64,000 nucleotides of DNA from Treponema sp. (lineage in GTDB: Bacteria; Spirochaetota; Spirochaetia; Treponematales; Treponemataceae), in assembly GCA_017645785.1 (NCBI GenBank), contig JAGCNW010000041.1, positions 62,001 through 126,000 on the forward strand, written 5' to 3'. The position numbers and the translations under genes were made by a program. Under the pieces are notes generated by a model, which saw only the letters and a program-made list of their open reading frames with translations, was not told where the DNA came from and made no database searches. The first letter of the stretch is position 1. Each line of letters opens with the position of its first letter. Of this stretch, positions 7,705 to 14,982 are shown in pieces.

Positions 7705-8268
7705 CTACTTATTCCTGAATCCCCTCATCCCTTTTCCCAGCAGCGTCGTCGCAAGCTCAATCATTTCTTCCATAGGAATCTTACGGCCGTCAGCAACCCA
7801 CTGGCGGTAAACCAGAACTACGCAGTTATTAAAAGTCAAAAGGATATTGCGCACGCTCTGCTCTATTCCTTTCAGAGGACGAGATTCCGCAGCCTGTTTT
7901 GTAACCCGGTTCTGCATTCTTTCGCGGATATAATCAAAACGGCTGTCACAGGTAACGCGCTTGAAAAAATCATCCTGAGCTTCCATGTATTCAAAAAATG
8001 AGCGCACAAGCTTTCCGGTTTCCTTGAGCGGATCAATTTCCGAAACAATGGCAGAGTATTCGCCGGAATGTTTTGCCTGAATCTCTGCAAGCACATCGTC
8101 CACGCAATTATAATGAAGATAAAATGTATTGCGGTTGATTCTGGCCGCCTCGGTAATCGCCTTTACGGTGATTTTTTCATAAGGCAGTTCACAGACCATC
8201 TGCTTAAAAACCGTCTGAATCGCTTCCTTTGTGCGGACAATGCGGGGGTCGAGTTTTGGTTCTGACAT
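7705..8268 (-). CDS. TetR/AcrR-family regulator
   Basis: 187 residues. The N-terminal DNA-binding domain reads TKEAIQTVFKQMVCELPYEK, then ITVKAITEAARINRNTFYLH (about residues 13-53), the normal TetR helix-turn-helix with the NTFYLHY recognition helix. The rest is a helical ligand-binding domain of usual length with no family-specific motif. The neighbours give no clear target. ATG 8268 is five bases downstream of the stop of the Bro-N gene, so the two may be co-transcribed. Confidence 0.87.
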   Translation of the reverse strand: MSEPKLDPRIVRTKEAIQTVFKQMVCELPYEKITVKAITEAARINRNTFYLHYNCVDDVLAEIQAKHSGEYSAIVSEIDPLKETGKLVRSFFEYMEAQDDFFKRVTCDSRFDYIRERMQNRVTKQAAESRPLKGIEQSVRNILLTFNNCVVLVYRQWVADGRKIPMEEMIELATTLLGKGMRGFRNK

Positions 8269-8273
8269 TGGTT

Positions 8274-9125
8274 CTACTCCCTTTTATCGTCTTGATCTTC
8301 AATCTGCTGCTCAAAATAATCTTTTGCATTTAGTGGAGATACAATTTTCTTGCCTGTTTCCAGTTCCAGTTTTTCGCGGGCTTCTTTTGCGATATTCCCA
8401 CCGCGTCGGGCTGTGTCTGCATGTTCTGTAAAATTCTTTGGATTACGAGCTTTTGAAATATCAGTTGTAGCCATTTCTGCAAGCATGTTCAAAACCAGTT
8501 CCTGATTCGTCATGTTGTCGCGGAGATTTTCTTTTTTGAGTCCTTTATATTCTTTGTATTGCTTTGCGGTTTTTCCTGCCCAGGTTTTATAGATAATGTC
8601 AGTAAGAGTTGCAAATTGAACGCCTTCTTTGAGACCATGTTTTTTCCATTCATCAGTGAGATCTTTGCGGATTTCTATTGATTTAAGGCGCTGATTAATC
8701 CAGTTGTCAGAATATCCCAATGCCTTGTATTCTGCCAAAGCCCTGTGAATTCCCTGCTCAGGATCCTGCATTTCATCCAAACGCTCTTTTGCTACTTGAG
8801 CCATCCACATTTTGAAAGGCTCTGCTTTTGGAGAAGGAATTGACTGAATTAAGCGGAAAATTCCTTCTGTATCAAGACAATCTGTTTTGTAATTTTTACC
8901 GTCAGAAGCTGGCAATTTCAGTTGGTTACAATTTGTAACCAACTGACTTCCTTCTTTTTTCAGGCGGTTTTTCAGAACCTTCCAGTAATTATTTGGATTT
9001 GCGCTATTTGTTAATACAGCAACAACATCCACCACCGAAAAATACCATTCTTCTTCCTCAGCATTCCATACTGTGCGAACTTTCTGTTCTTCAAAAAGCC
9101 TGATTTGTGTTTTTTCTTCCGCCAT
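8274..9125 (-). CDS. Bro-N domain protein (DinD/phage antirepressor-like)
   Basis: 283 residues. The N-terminal part, IRLFEEQKVRTVWNAEEEEW followed by YFSVVDVVAVLTNS, is the Bro-N domain seen in phage antirepressors and DinD. The middle LDTEGIFRLIQSIPSPKAEP and FKMWMAQVAKERLDEMQDPE is the typical Bro-N extension. The C-terminal half resembles DNA-damage-inducible protein D. ATG 9125 is chosen because GGAGG precedes it; the 20 codons upstream have no ribosome site. No SOS box was recognised. Confidence 0.82.
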   Translation of the reverse strand: MAEEKTQIRLFEEQKVRTVWNAEEEEWYFSVVDVVAVLTNSANPNNYWKVLKNRLKKEGSQLVTNCNQLKLPASDGKNYKTDCLDTEGIFRLIQSIPSPKAEPFKMWMAQVAKERLDEMQDPEQGIHRALAEYKALGYSDNWINQRLKSIEIRKDLTDEWKKHGLKEGVQFATLTDIIYKTWAGKTAKQYKEYKGLKKENLRDNMTNQELVLNMLAEMATTDISKARNPKNFTEHADTARRGGNIAKEAREKLELETGKKIVSPLNAKDYFEQQIEDQDDKRE

Positions 9126-9257
9126 TTTCCCTCCAGAAAACCTATTTAATAGGCAAATTTGCAACATCTGTCGTTTAAACAACATTATACCACAACTTGC
9201 CCTTAAAAAAAAGACAGATGCCGCTTATAATTAAGATGTAAAAACGAGGAGGAACAA

Positions 9258-9878
9258 ATGAATCTGAAAAAAACACTTATCGGCTTGGGAATAACAGCTT
9301 GCCTTGCAGGTTCGCTATTCGCGCAAAACAAAACTTCAAATTCAAAGGAGACTAAAATGGGAAAATCACTGGTAGTTTATTTTTCGCTCGCAGGCGATCA
9401 GTACAATGTTGGAATCATTAAAGAAGGAAACACTTCAATCATCGCAAAGTTCATTGCAGAAGAAACAGGCTCAGAGCTTTTTGAACTTGAAACTCAAAAG
9501 CCTTATCCGACCGACAGCTACAGCCGCCTGACTCAGATTGCAAAAGACGAGCAGAACAAAAAAGCCCGCCCAGCCCTCAAAGCTGATATCGACATCACCG
9601 CATACGACACAATCTACCTCGGCTATCCAAACTGGTGGGGAGACATGCCGATGCCGGTTTACACATTCTTAGAAGCCCACAACTGGAGCGGAAAAACAAT
9701 CATTCCGTTCTGCACCCACGAAGGAAGCGGACTTAGCGGAACAGAAAGCCGCATCCGTTCAACCTGCAAAGGCGCCACTGTAGAAAAAGGCCTTGCCGTT
9801 CAGGGAAAGGTTGCCCAGACAAACAGAAGCGCCGCTAAAAAGGCTGTTCAGGATTGGCTTGCAAAATTGGGAAAATAA
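9258..9878 (+). CDS. Flavodoxin with signal peptide
   Basis: 206 residues. Residues 1-22 are a signal peptide (KKTLIGLGITACLAGSLFAQ). The flavodoxin domain follows: SLVVYFSLAGDQY near the FMN phosphate loop, then YDTIYLGYPNWWGDMPMPVY and FCTHEGSGLSG. It resembles the flavodoxins annotated near iron/redox genes. Two starts each have a strong ribosome site: ATG 9258 (GAGGAGG) and ATG 9357 (AAAGGAG). The second would give a cytoplasmic form without the signal peptide. TATAAT at 9226-9231 is the likely -10 box. Confidence 0.88.
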   Translation: MNLKKTLIGLGITACLAGSLFAQNKTSNSKETKMGKSLVVYFSLAGDQYNVGIIKEGNTSIIAKFIAEETGSELFELETQKPYPTDSYSRLTQIAKDEQNKKARPALKADIDITAYDTIYLGYPNWWGDMPMPVYTFLEAHNWSGKTIIPFCTHEGSGLSGTESRIRSTCKGATVEKGLAVQGKVAQTNRSAAKKAVQDWLAKLGK

Positions 9879-9888
9879 GGAAGCTTGT

Positions 9889-10053
9889 ATGAAAAAGCTT
9901 ACATCAATTTTTGCAATGCTCGTGCTGGCTCTTTCTGCCTGCACGGGCCAGGAATCAAAACAAAGAAATGGGACGTCACCAATGACCTCAGAAGAAAAAA
10001 AAGTCTACTCTGCTTACAAAACAATAAACAAGGCTATGATTGAAAAAGCCTGA
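9889..10053 (+). pseudogene. Truncated lipoprotein gene (SnoaL/NTF2-like start)
   Basis: ATG 9889 begins a lipoprotein signal peptide with lipobox LSAC. The mature part, SEEKKVYSAYKTINKAMIEK, looks like the first helix of a SnoaL/NTF2-like protein. TGA at 10051 stops it at 54 residues, but the frame continues beyond with YEKDQGGIWIRVE to a second stop at about 10091-10093. A normal member would be about 150 residues. It lies 10 bases after the flavodoxin stop and would be co-transcribed. It is probably a decayed gene, but a short lipoprotein could still be made. Confidence 0.6.
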
Positions 10054-10087
10054 TATGAAAAAGACCAAGGCGGGATCTGGATTCGAG

Positions 10088-10116
10088 TTGAGTAATTCCC
10101 CCATTCCCGCTATAAT
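10088..10116 (+). promoter_or_regulatory. Promoter for a leaderless mRNA
   Basis: TTGAGT (10088-10093) and TATAAT (10111-10116) are 17 bases apart. The -10 box ends six bases before ATG 10123, so transcription should start at or next to the start codon. Confidence 0.65.
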
Positions 10117-10122
10117 CAACAT

Positions 10123-10383
10123 ATGTTCAATTACATCTGGCCTCTTTTAATCATTGTTTTTGCAAACACGCTTTATCAGATTTGCGCTAAGGGAATCCCC
10201 GCGCAAATGAACACCTATGCCAGCATGACAATCACCTATGCTGTGGCGACAGTTTCAAACGCGGCGCTGGCAGTCATTCTGATTTTTGTGGGGCTTATCG
10301 GCTATCATAAAACAATCACTTGGAGCAAAGCGCTTGGCGTCGCAATCTGCCTTGTGGGCTTGTATTTTATAAACAGAAAGTAA
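10123..10383 (+). CDS. Small DMT/EamA-like membrane protein with an apparent internal deletion
   Basis: 86 residues in three hydrophobic segments. The start (IWPLLIIVFANTLYQICAKG) and the end (WSKALGVAICLVGLYFINRK) match the two ends of a family of small EamA/DMT-type proteins that are normally about 140 residues. The centre, with roughly two helices, is missing after TITYAVATVSN, while the reading frame is kept. It may be a shortened, still-translated product or a decaying gene. No Shine-Dalgarno site is present; the promoter abuts the ATG. Confidence 0.65.
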   Translation: MFNYIWPLLIIVFANTLYQICAKGIPAQMNTYASMTITYAVATVSNAALAVILIFVGLIGYHKTITWSKALGVAICLVGLYFINRK

Positions 10384-10397
10384 ATATAATTGCCTTC

Positions 10398-12374
10398 TTA
10401 AGGAATTCTGTAGCCCACTCCACGTACAGTTTCAATCAGTTTCTGGTTATTTAATTTCTGACGCAAAAGCCCGATATGGACATCCAGAGTGCGGCTTTCT
10501 ATTTCCTTGTCATAATTCCATACAGATTCCAGAAGCTGCTCTCGGGTAACAACCTGCCCTTTGTTTTCTATAAGAAGAGCGAGCAACTCATATTCTTTTA
10601 CAGCAAGCTGAACCTCTTTGCCTGAAACAAAGGCCTTTCTGCTTTTAGTATTGATGATTACATTCTGCGCTCTAATTAGATTTTTTTCAGAACCAGCAGA
10701 TAAAACCGAATCTTCCAAGTTAGGCTGGATTGCCTGAATCACGCCAAAAATGCAGTCGCCGGCTTTTTCAATTTTACGGACTAAATCCATATAATTAAGT
10801 TCTGCCTTTACATTGCTGCCATTTTCAATTCGCTTCCGGCTGGTTTTTTTAAGCTCTCGTTTTGTTTTGTCGATTTTGTCTTCCACATCAGACAGAAGAA
10901 CTTTATCAATTTCAGAAAGGCCAAGGGCGATGTAAGTGCAAGTCTGTTCATAAAAAATATATACCTGATTAAAATATTCAACGAGCTCTTTACTCTGATT
11001 CTCGAAAGCAGACACTTCCGCTTCTTTTTTGAACTTGCACAGTGAATGCATCATGGAACAGCACTCATCACTCAAATCTTCCAGATTCTGAATTACAGAA
11101 ATCATGTTGGCATAATTGTTCCGGTCATTGTGATTCGCAGTTGGAAGACGTGAACATTTTTGAAGGAAGTAGGAAATTTCATGATTCATCTCATCAACAT
11201 ATTCTTCCTGAAAATTCATTTCTTCGGCCAAAGACTCCAGAGAATCTTTATTTTGATTAAGCCCCTGATTCAGATAATCCATCATCTCCATTACGCGGCT
11301 GGCCATTTTTGTAATTTCTTTCTGAACCTGAAAAACATACAAGTCTGTACTGACATGATTCTTTGGAAGAATGATTGGAATTTTATAATGAGCATCTTTT
11401 TCTTTCTGGCTTTCATGAATCACTTTTTCTGTTATAGAAGCAATCTGCTTTACAAAAGGCAGAAATAATACTGTCGCTGAAATATTAAAAACCGTATGAA
11501 GCATGGCAATGTGACTTGTGATATTTTGGGCAGGCTGACCAGGAACAATAAAATCAATAAGATTTAAAAAGGGCTGGAAGAAAATCAAGGCTAAAAGAGT
11601 GCCCGTAACATTAAAAGCCACATGGACAGCGGCAGTTCGTTTTGCATTCACGCTTGCACCAAAAGATGACATAACCGCATCAACTGTAGAACCAATGTTG
11701 CTTCCCAAAACCATTGCAGCCCCAAGCTCCCAGGGAAGAGAACCGTTTGCCGACATGGTAAGTACAATCGCTGTTGTAGCAGAGGAAGAATGAATCAAGG
11801 CCGTAAAAACAGTTCCGATCAAAACTCCAATCAAAAGACCCGCAAAATTCAAATCCTGAAATTTCTGCAAAAAGCTGACAGACTCAGGCTTTAAATTCAT
11901 GGAAGTTTTAAGCAGTCCCAGAGCCATGAATAAAAGCGCAAAGCCCATAAAGCAGTCAGAAAAATTGTGAATCTTAAGCTTCTTAAAATATTTGAGGATA
12001 AATCCAAAACCGAACAAAGGAATTGCCGCTGCTTCAATGCTAAAGGAAAATCCAAAAAGAGAAACAATCCAGGCCGTCACGGTTGTACCAATATTTGCGC
12101 CAAAAATAATTCCAATGGCCTGGGTAAGGCTTATAATCTCGGCATTTACAAAACTAACCACCATTACAGTAGTTGCGCCAGAAGACTGAATTATTGCTGT
12201 AACCGCAAGTCCTGTGAGGACCGCTGTAAATCTGTTCCCGGAAATCTTATGAAGCAAAGTTTGAAGTCTATTTCCCGCTCCTTTTTGAATGCCGTTTGAA
12301 AGCATCTCCATTCCAAAAAGCAACAGGCAGAGAGAACCAATAAATCCTAAAATCTGGCTTAATACAGTTATCAT
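10398..12374 (-). CDS. Na/Pi-cotransporter-like protein fused to PhoU-like and OmpR-type DNA-binding domains
   Basis: 658 residues in one uninterrupted frame. Residues 1-310 are a NptA/PhoU-type phosphate transporter with the two inverted QSS repeats (TAIIQSSGATTVMVVSF and TALIHSSSATTAIVLTM). Residues of about 350-560 are a helical PhoU-like domain. Residues of about 565-658 are a winged helix of the OmpR/PhoB class: VKEYELLALLIENKGQVVTR, then LLESVWNY, RTLDVHIGLLRQKL and the end ETVRGVGYRIP. Bacterial relatives normally end after the PhoU-like part. The fusion suggests a membrane-tethered phosphate sensor that binds DNA directly. The DNA target is unknown; the fusion itself is seen, its function is inferred. 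Confidence 0.85.
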   Translation of the reverse strand: MITVLSQILGFIGSLCLLLFGMEMLSNGIQKGAGNRLQTLLHKISGNRFTAVLTGLAVTAIIQSSGATTVMVVSFVNAEIISLTQAIGIIFGANIGTTVTAWIVSLFGFSFSIEAAAIPLFGFGFILKYFKKLKIHNFSDCFMGFALLFMALGLLKTSMNLKPESVSFLQKFQDLNFAGLLIGVLIGTVFTALIHSSSATTAIVLTMSANGSLPWELGAAMVLGSNIGSTVDAVMSSFGASVNAKRTAAVHVAFNVTGTLLALIFFQPFLNLIDFIVPGQPAQNITSHIAMLHTVFNISATVLFLPFVKQIASITEKVIHESQKEKDAHYKIPIILPKNHVSTDLYVFQVQKEITKMASRVMEMMDYLNQGLNQNKDSLESLAEEMNFQEEYVDEMNHEISYFLQKCSRLPTANHNDRNNYANMISVIQNLEDLSDECCSMMHSLCKFKKEAEVSAFENQSKELVEYFNQVYIFYEQTCTYIALGLSEIDKVLLSDVEDKIDKTKRELKKTSRKRIENGSNVKAELNYMDLVRKIEKAGDCIFGVIQAIQPNLEDSVLSAGSEKNLIRAQNVIINTKSRKAFVSGKEVQLAVKEYELLALLIENKGQVVTREQLLESVWNYDKEIESRTLDVHIGLLRQKLNNQKLIETVRGVGYRIP

Positions 12375-12443
12375 GCTTTTAATATAACTATAAAAAATTA
12401 AAAAATATAGTTGCTTTGTGTAAATTATATGTAAATTCTGGAA

Positions 12444-12472
12444 GTGACAATTATTTTAATTTCTGATATAAT
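12444..12472 (+). promoter_or_regulatory. Promoter for a leaderless mRNA (PPOX-family gene)
   Basis: GTGACA (12444-12449) and TATAAT (12467-12472) are 17 bases apart. The predicted transcription start coincides with the A of ATG 12480. No Shine-Dalgarno sequence exists. Confidence 0.7.
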
Positions 12473-12479
12473 ACTCTCT

Positions 12480-12956
12480 ATGTTCCGACCAATGAGAAGA
12501 TACAAGCAGCAAATTAGTGATGCCAAATGCAAAGAGATTTTAAAAAACGAAAAGCGCGGAGTTCTTTCGCTGCTCGGAGACGGCGGATATCCTTACGGGC
12601 TTCCGATGTCGCATCTTTACATCGAAGAAGACAATAAGATTTATTTTCACGGAGCGAAGGAAGGCCACAAAATCGACGCCATCAAAAACTGCGACAAGGC
12701 AAGCTTTTGCGTTTACGATTCCGGCTACCGCAAGGAAGGCGAATGGGCGCTGAACATCAACAGCGTGATTGTCTTTGGAAAAATCCGCCTTGTTACTGAC
12801 GAGGAAAAAACCCGCGAAATCTGTACAAAGCTGGTTCAGAAGTTTACGGACGACCAGGCCTATCTTGAAAAGGAATTGGCAAACGCCCTGCCGCGAGTTC
12901 AGTGCCTTGAGCTTGAAATTGAGCACATGACCGGCAAGTTGGTGAACGAGTCATAG
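12480..12956 (+). CDS. Pyridoxamine 5'-phosphate oxidase family protein
   Basis: 158 residues of the PPOX-like split-barrel FMN-binding family. It starts MFRPMRRYKQ and includes the first strand pair GVLSLLGDGGYPYGLPMSHL, then KIYFHGAKEGHKIDAI and ASFCVYDSGYRK. The family contains flavin-dependent oxidases, reductases and antibiotic-modifying enzymes (the NimA-like group is similar in length). The upstream codons back to 12444 lie inside the promoter, so ATG 12480 is the start. A shortened copy is at 5496-5602. Confidence 0.88.
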   Translation: MFRPMRRYKQQISDAKCKEILKNEKRGVLSLLGDGGYPYGLPMSHLYIEEDNKIYFHGAKEGHKIDAIKNCDKASFCVYDSGYRKEGEWALNINSVIVFGKIRLVTDEEKTREICTKLVQKFTDDQAYLEKELANALPRVQCLELEIEHMTGKLVNES

Positions 12957-12974
12957 AGAATAATGTCCCATTCC

Positions 12975-13003
12975 TTGACTGTCTGCCTCCTTATTTGTAT
13001 CAT
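12975..13003 (+). promoter_or_regulatory. Promoter for a (near-)leaderless mRNA (YbaK-like gene)
   Basis: TTGACT (12975-12980) and TATCAT (12998-13003) are 17 bases apart. The -10 box ends ten bases before ATG 13014, leaving an untranslated leader of at most about four bases. Confidence 0.6.
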
Positions 13004-13013
13004 ATATTTTCAT

Positions 13014-13487
13014 ATGATTAACGAAAAGGTTTTAGACTTCCTAAAAGCCAAGGGATACGCGGACAGGCTCACCGAACACAAAGAAACAATCGACACCGTT
13101 GAACACGCCGCCCAACAAATCGGCTGCTCCGAGGCGCAAATCGCAAAGACGCTTTCATTCATCGTGGACCAAAAGCCCGTCATCGTTGTGATGGCAGGCG
13201 ACGGCCGCGTCAACAGCTCAAAGTTCAAGGCCCTCTTCCATACAAAGCCCAGCATGATCGCCCGCGACCAAGTTGAGTCAATCACGGGCTTCGCTCCCGG
13301 AGGCGTCTGTCCTTTTAACGTTCCAAAAGAAATCCCAGTCTGGCTTGATGTTTCGATGAAGCGGTTTGAGTACATTCATCCTGCGGGTGGAAACGAATTC
13401 ACTTCGGTAAAGCTCACTCCGTCGGAGTTGGAGAAAGTGTCTGGCGCCGTCGGCTGGTGCGATGTCTGCAAAGGCTGGGAAGAATAA
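13014..13487 (+). CDS. YbaK/EbsC-family aminoacyl-tRNA deacylase
   Basis: 157 residues. Family features are AKTLSFIVDQKPVIVVMAGD near the catalytic lysine, then VESITGFAPGGVCPFNVPKE, the conserved GxxxGxxxPFG-like loop, and the end YIHPAGGNEFTSVKLTPSEL. Such proteins hydrolyse mischarged tRNA (for example Cys-tRNA(Pro)) in trans. ATG 13014 is chosen because the promoter ends just before it; upstream codons to 12963 would overlap the -35 box. Confidence 0.9.
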   Translation: MINEKVLDFLKAKGYADRLTEHKETIDTVEHAAQQIGCSEAQIAKTLSFIVDQKPVIVVMAGDGRVNSSKFKALFHTKPSMIARDQVESITGFAPGGVCPFNVPKEIPVWLDVSMKRFEYIHPAGGNEFTSVKLTPSELEKVSGAVGWCDVCKGWEE

Positions 13488-13504
13488 AAAGACTTTTGTC
13501 GAAC

Positions 13505-14857
13505 TTACAACAAAAATTCCAGTCGCGTGTTCTCGTCAAAGCCAAGCGAAAGCGGCTCGCCCTTTTGGCTGCGGACTTGCGCGCCTGCGATTTTTATTTT
13601 GTCGTAGCGCTTTAGGTCAAAAAAACTTTGGGCCGCCGCGTTGGGGTCTCCGTTTTTTGCGGAAAGCGTGAAGCGCGCTTTGCCGTCGCACAAGACGTAG
13701 CGAATCCGTCCTGCCTTGTTCAGCATCGGCTCGCTGACGACTAGCGCGCAAATGTTGGCAAGACTGGGAGCAGTTGCAAGACCTGTCTCGGTGGCAAGAC
13801 CAAAATCGGGGCCGCCGCCTTTTTGGTCTTGCAAAGAGTTCTCGCCATTGCCAAAATCTCCTTCCTGACCAAAACTGCCGGCGACCGCCTTCTCAAAAAC
13901 AAAATATGTCATCTTGACGTCGGCGCGGTTAAGGCCCGCAAGCGCCGCCAAATCAGCCACAATTTGCGGCATCTCCCAATCAAACTGCGCGTGGCAAGTG
14001 GCGTTGGGGTTTTCCAGCGCGGGGCAGGTGCTTTCGCTTTGCAAACAAGGCGCCGCGACTTTTAGGCCGCTTGCAATAAGAGAATCGCGCGCCGCGATTA
14101 AGGCGCGGCTTGTGGCCAAAAGCGCGGGCTCCATCAAAAGCATAAGGCCGCCTTCGTCCAAATAGTCGGCAAGGCTTTCCAGCATGGCCGCGATTTTTTC
14201 CCCGCGATTTTTTTGGCCCTTCCATAATTCGTTAAGGCTATGAGAGGCGATTATAAAATCAAATTTTTTGCCGTCCAAGAAAGCCGCGCCGTTTCTTGTC
14301 TTGAAATCGATTTTTTCAAAATTGCAAACATTTGTCTCAACGCGGGAAGTCTTAGCGTAAGCTCCTTCCAAAATTTTTTTGCCCAAAGAAAGAGCGTCGC
14401 CGCTAGAATCGCAAAGACAAAATTCAAAGGCCATGTTTTGCTCTCCGCGGCCTTGCGCCAAGTCGGCAAGCGAGCACGACGCCGGCGCCGGCCCAGACCC
14501 CAAATCCAAAACGCGAACCGCGCGCCTTTTGGCCTTAGAAGCGGTTCCAGCATTGCCGGACGTTCCTGCCGAACCGCTTATCTCCGCGACCCGCTCAAAA
14601 AAACTCGGGGCCTTTTGCAGGGCGGCCGTTGTTTGCGCGTAAGACACCGGCCAATAGTAAAGCAGGTAGGCTTGGAGCGACGCAGCCTTTTGCATGTAGG
14701 CGTTCCCGACAAGGGCGCGCTTTCCTGTAAGGCCCCGCTGCAATTCGACAATGTTCTGCGCCGCGCGCTGCAAATTGATTTTTGTTCCATTGCTTTTTTT
14801 ACAAAGAGAAATATTGAACTGTATTCGCTTGTCCAAAATCGTTTGTCGTTCCGCCAT
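13505..14857 (-). CDS. Rsm22-like small-ribosomal-subunit methyltransferase family protein
   Basis: About 450 residues. The SAM-binding core is VRVLDLGSGPAPASCSLADL at about residues 115-135, with the acidic strand FEFCLCDSSGDAL, the Rsm22-typical SHSLNELW motif, and the strand EGGLMLLMEPALLATSRAL. A cysteine group typical of mitochondrial Rsm22 appears around APCLQSESTCPALENPN. The C-terminal 80 residues form a beta-rich extension. Start ATG 14857 (MAERQTILDK) is preferred because the longer frame to 14935 begins with a non-conserved hydrophobic stretch over the promoter region. Confidence 0.78.
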   Translation of the reverse strand: MAERQTILDKRIQFNISLCKKSNGTKINLQRAAQNIVELQRGLTGKRALVGNAYMQKAASLQAYLLYYWPVSYAQTTAALQKAPSFFERVAEISGSAGTSGNAGTASKAKRRAVRVLDLGSGPAPASCSLADLAQGRGEQNMAFEFCLCDSSGDALSLGKKILEGAYAKTSRVETNVCNFEKIDFKTRNGAAFLDGKKFDFIIASHSLNELWKGQKNRGEKIAAMLESLADYLDEGGLMLLMEPALLATSRALIAARDSLIASGLKVAAPCLQSESTCPALENPNATCHAQFDWEMPQIVADLAALAGLNRADVKMTYFVFEKAVAGSFGQEGDFGNGENSLQDQKGGGPDFGLATETGLATAPSLANICALVVSEPMLNKAGRIRYVLCDGKARFTLSAKNGDPNAAAQSFFDLKRYDKIKIAGAQVRSQKGEPLSLGFDENTRLEFLL

Positions 14858-14982
14858 ATTTAGATTTAAAGTATACAATGAAGCGAAAAAAAATAAAAGA
14901 GCGTTCATTGCGTCGTCTTGAAAATTCATCGTCAAAACGATATATTATTATTTATTAAGGTTTTCATTAAAAAGAGGGGTCT

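Noticed and set aside
13505-14935. Plus-strand readings inside the Rsm22-like gene, such as 14240-14863
   Set aside because: They are shadows of the G+C-rich minus-strand gene, with Arg/Ala-rich, motif-free translations.
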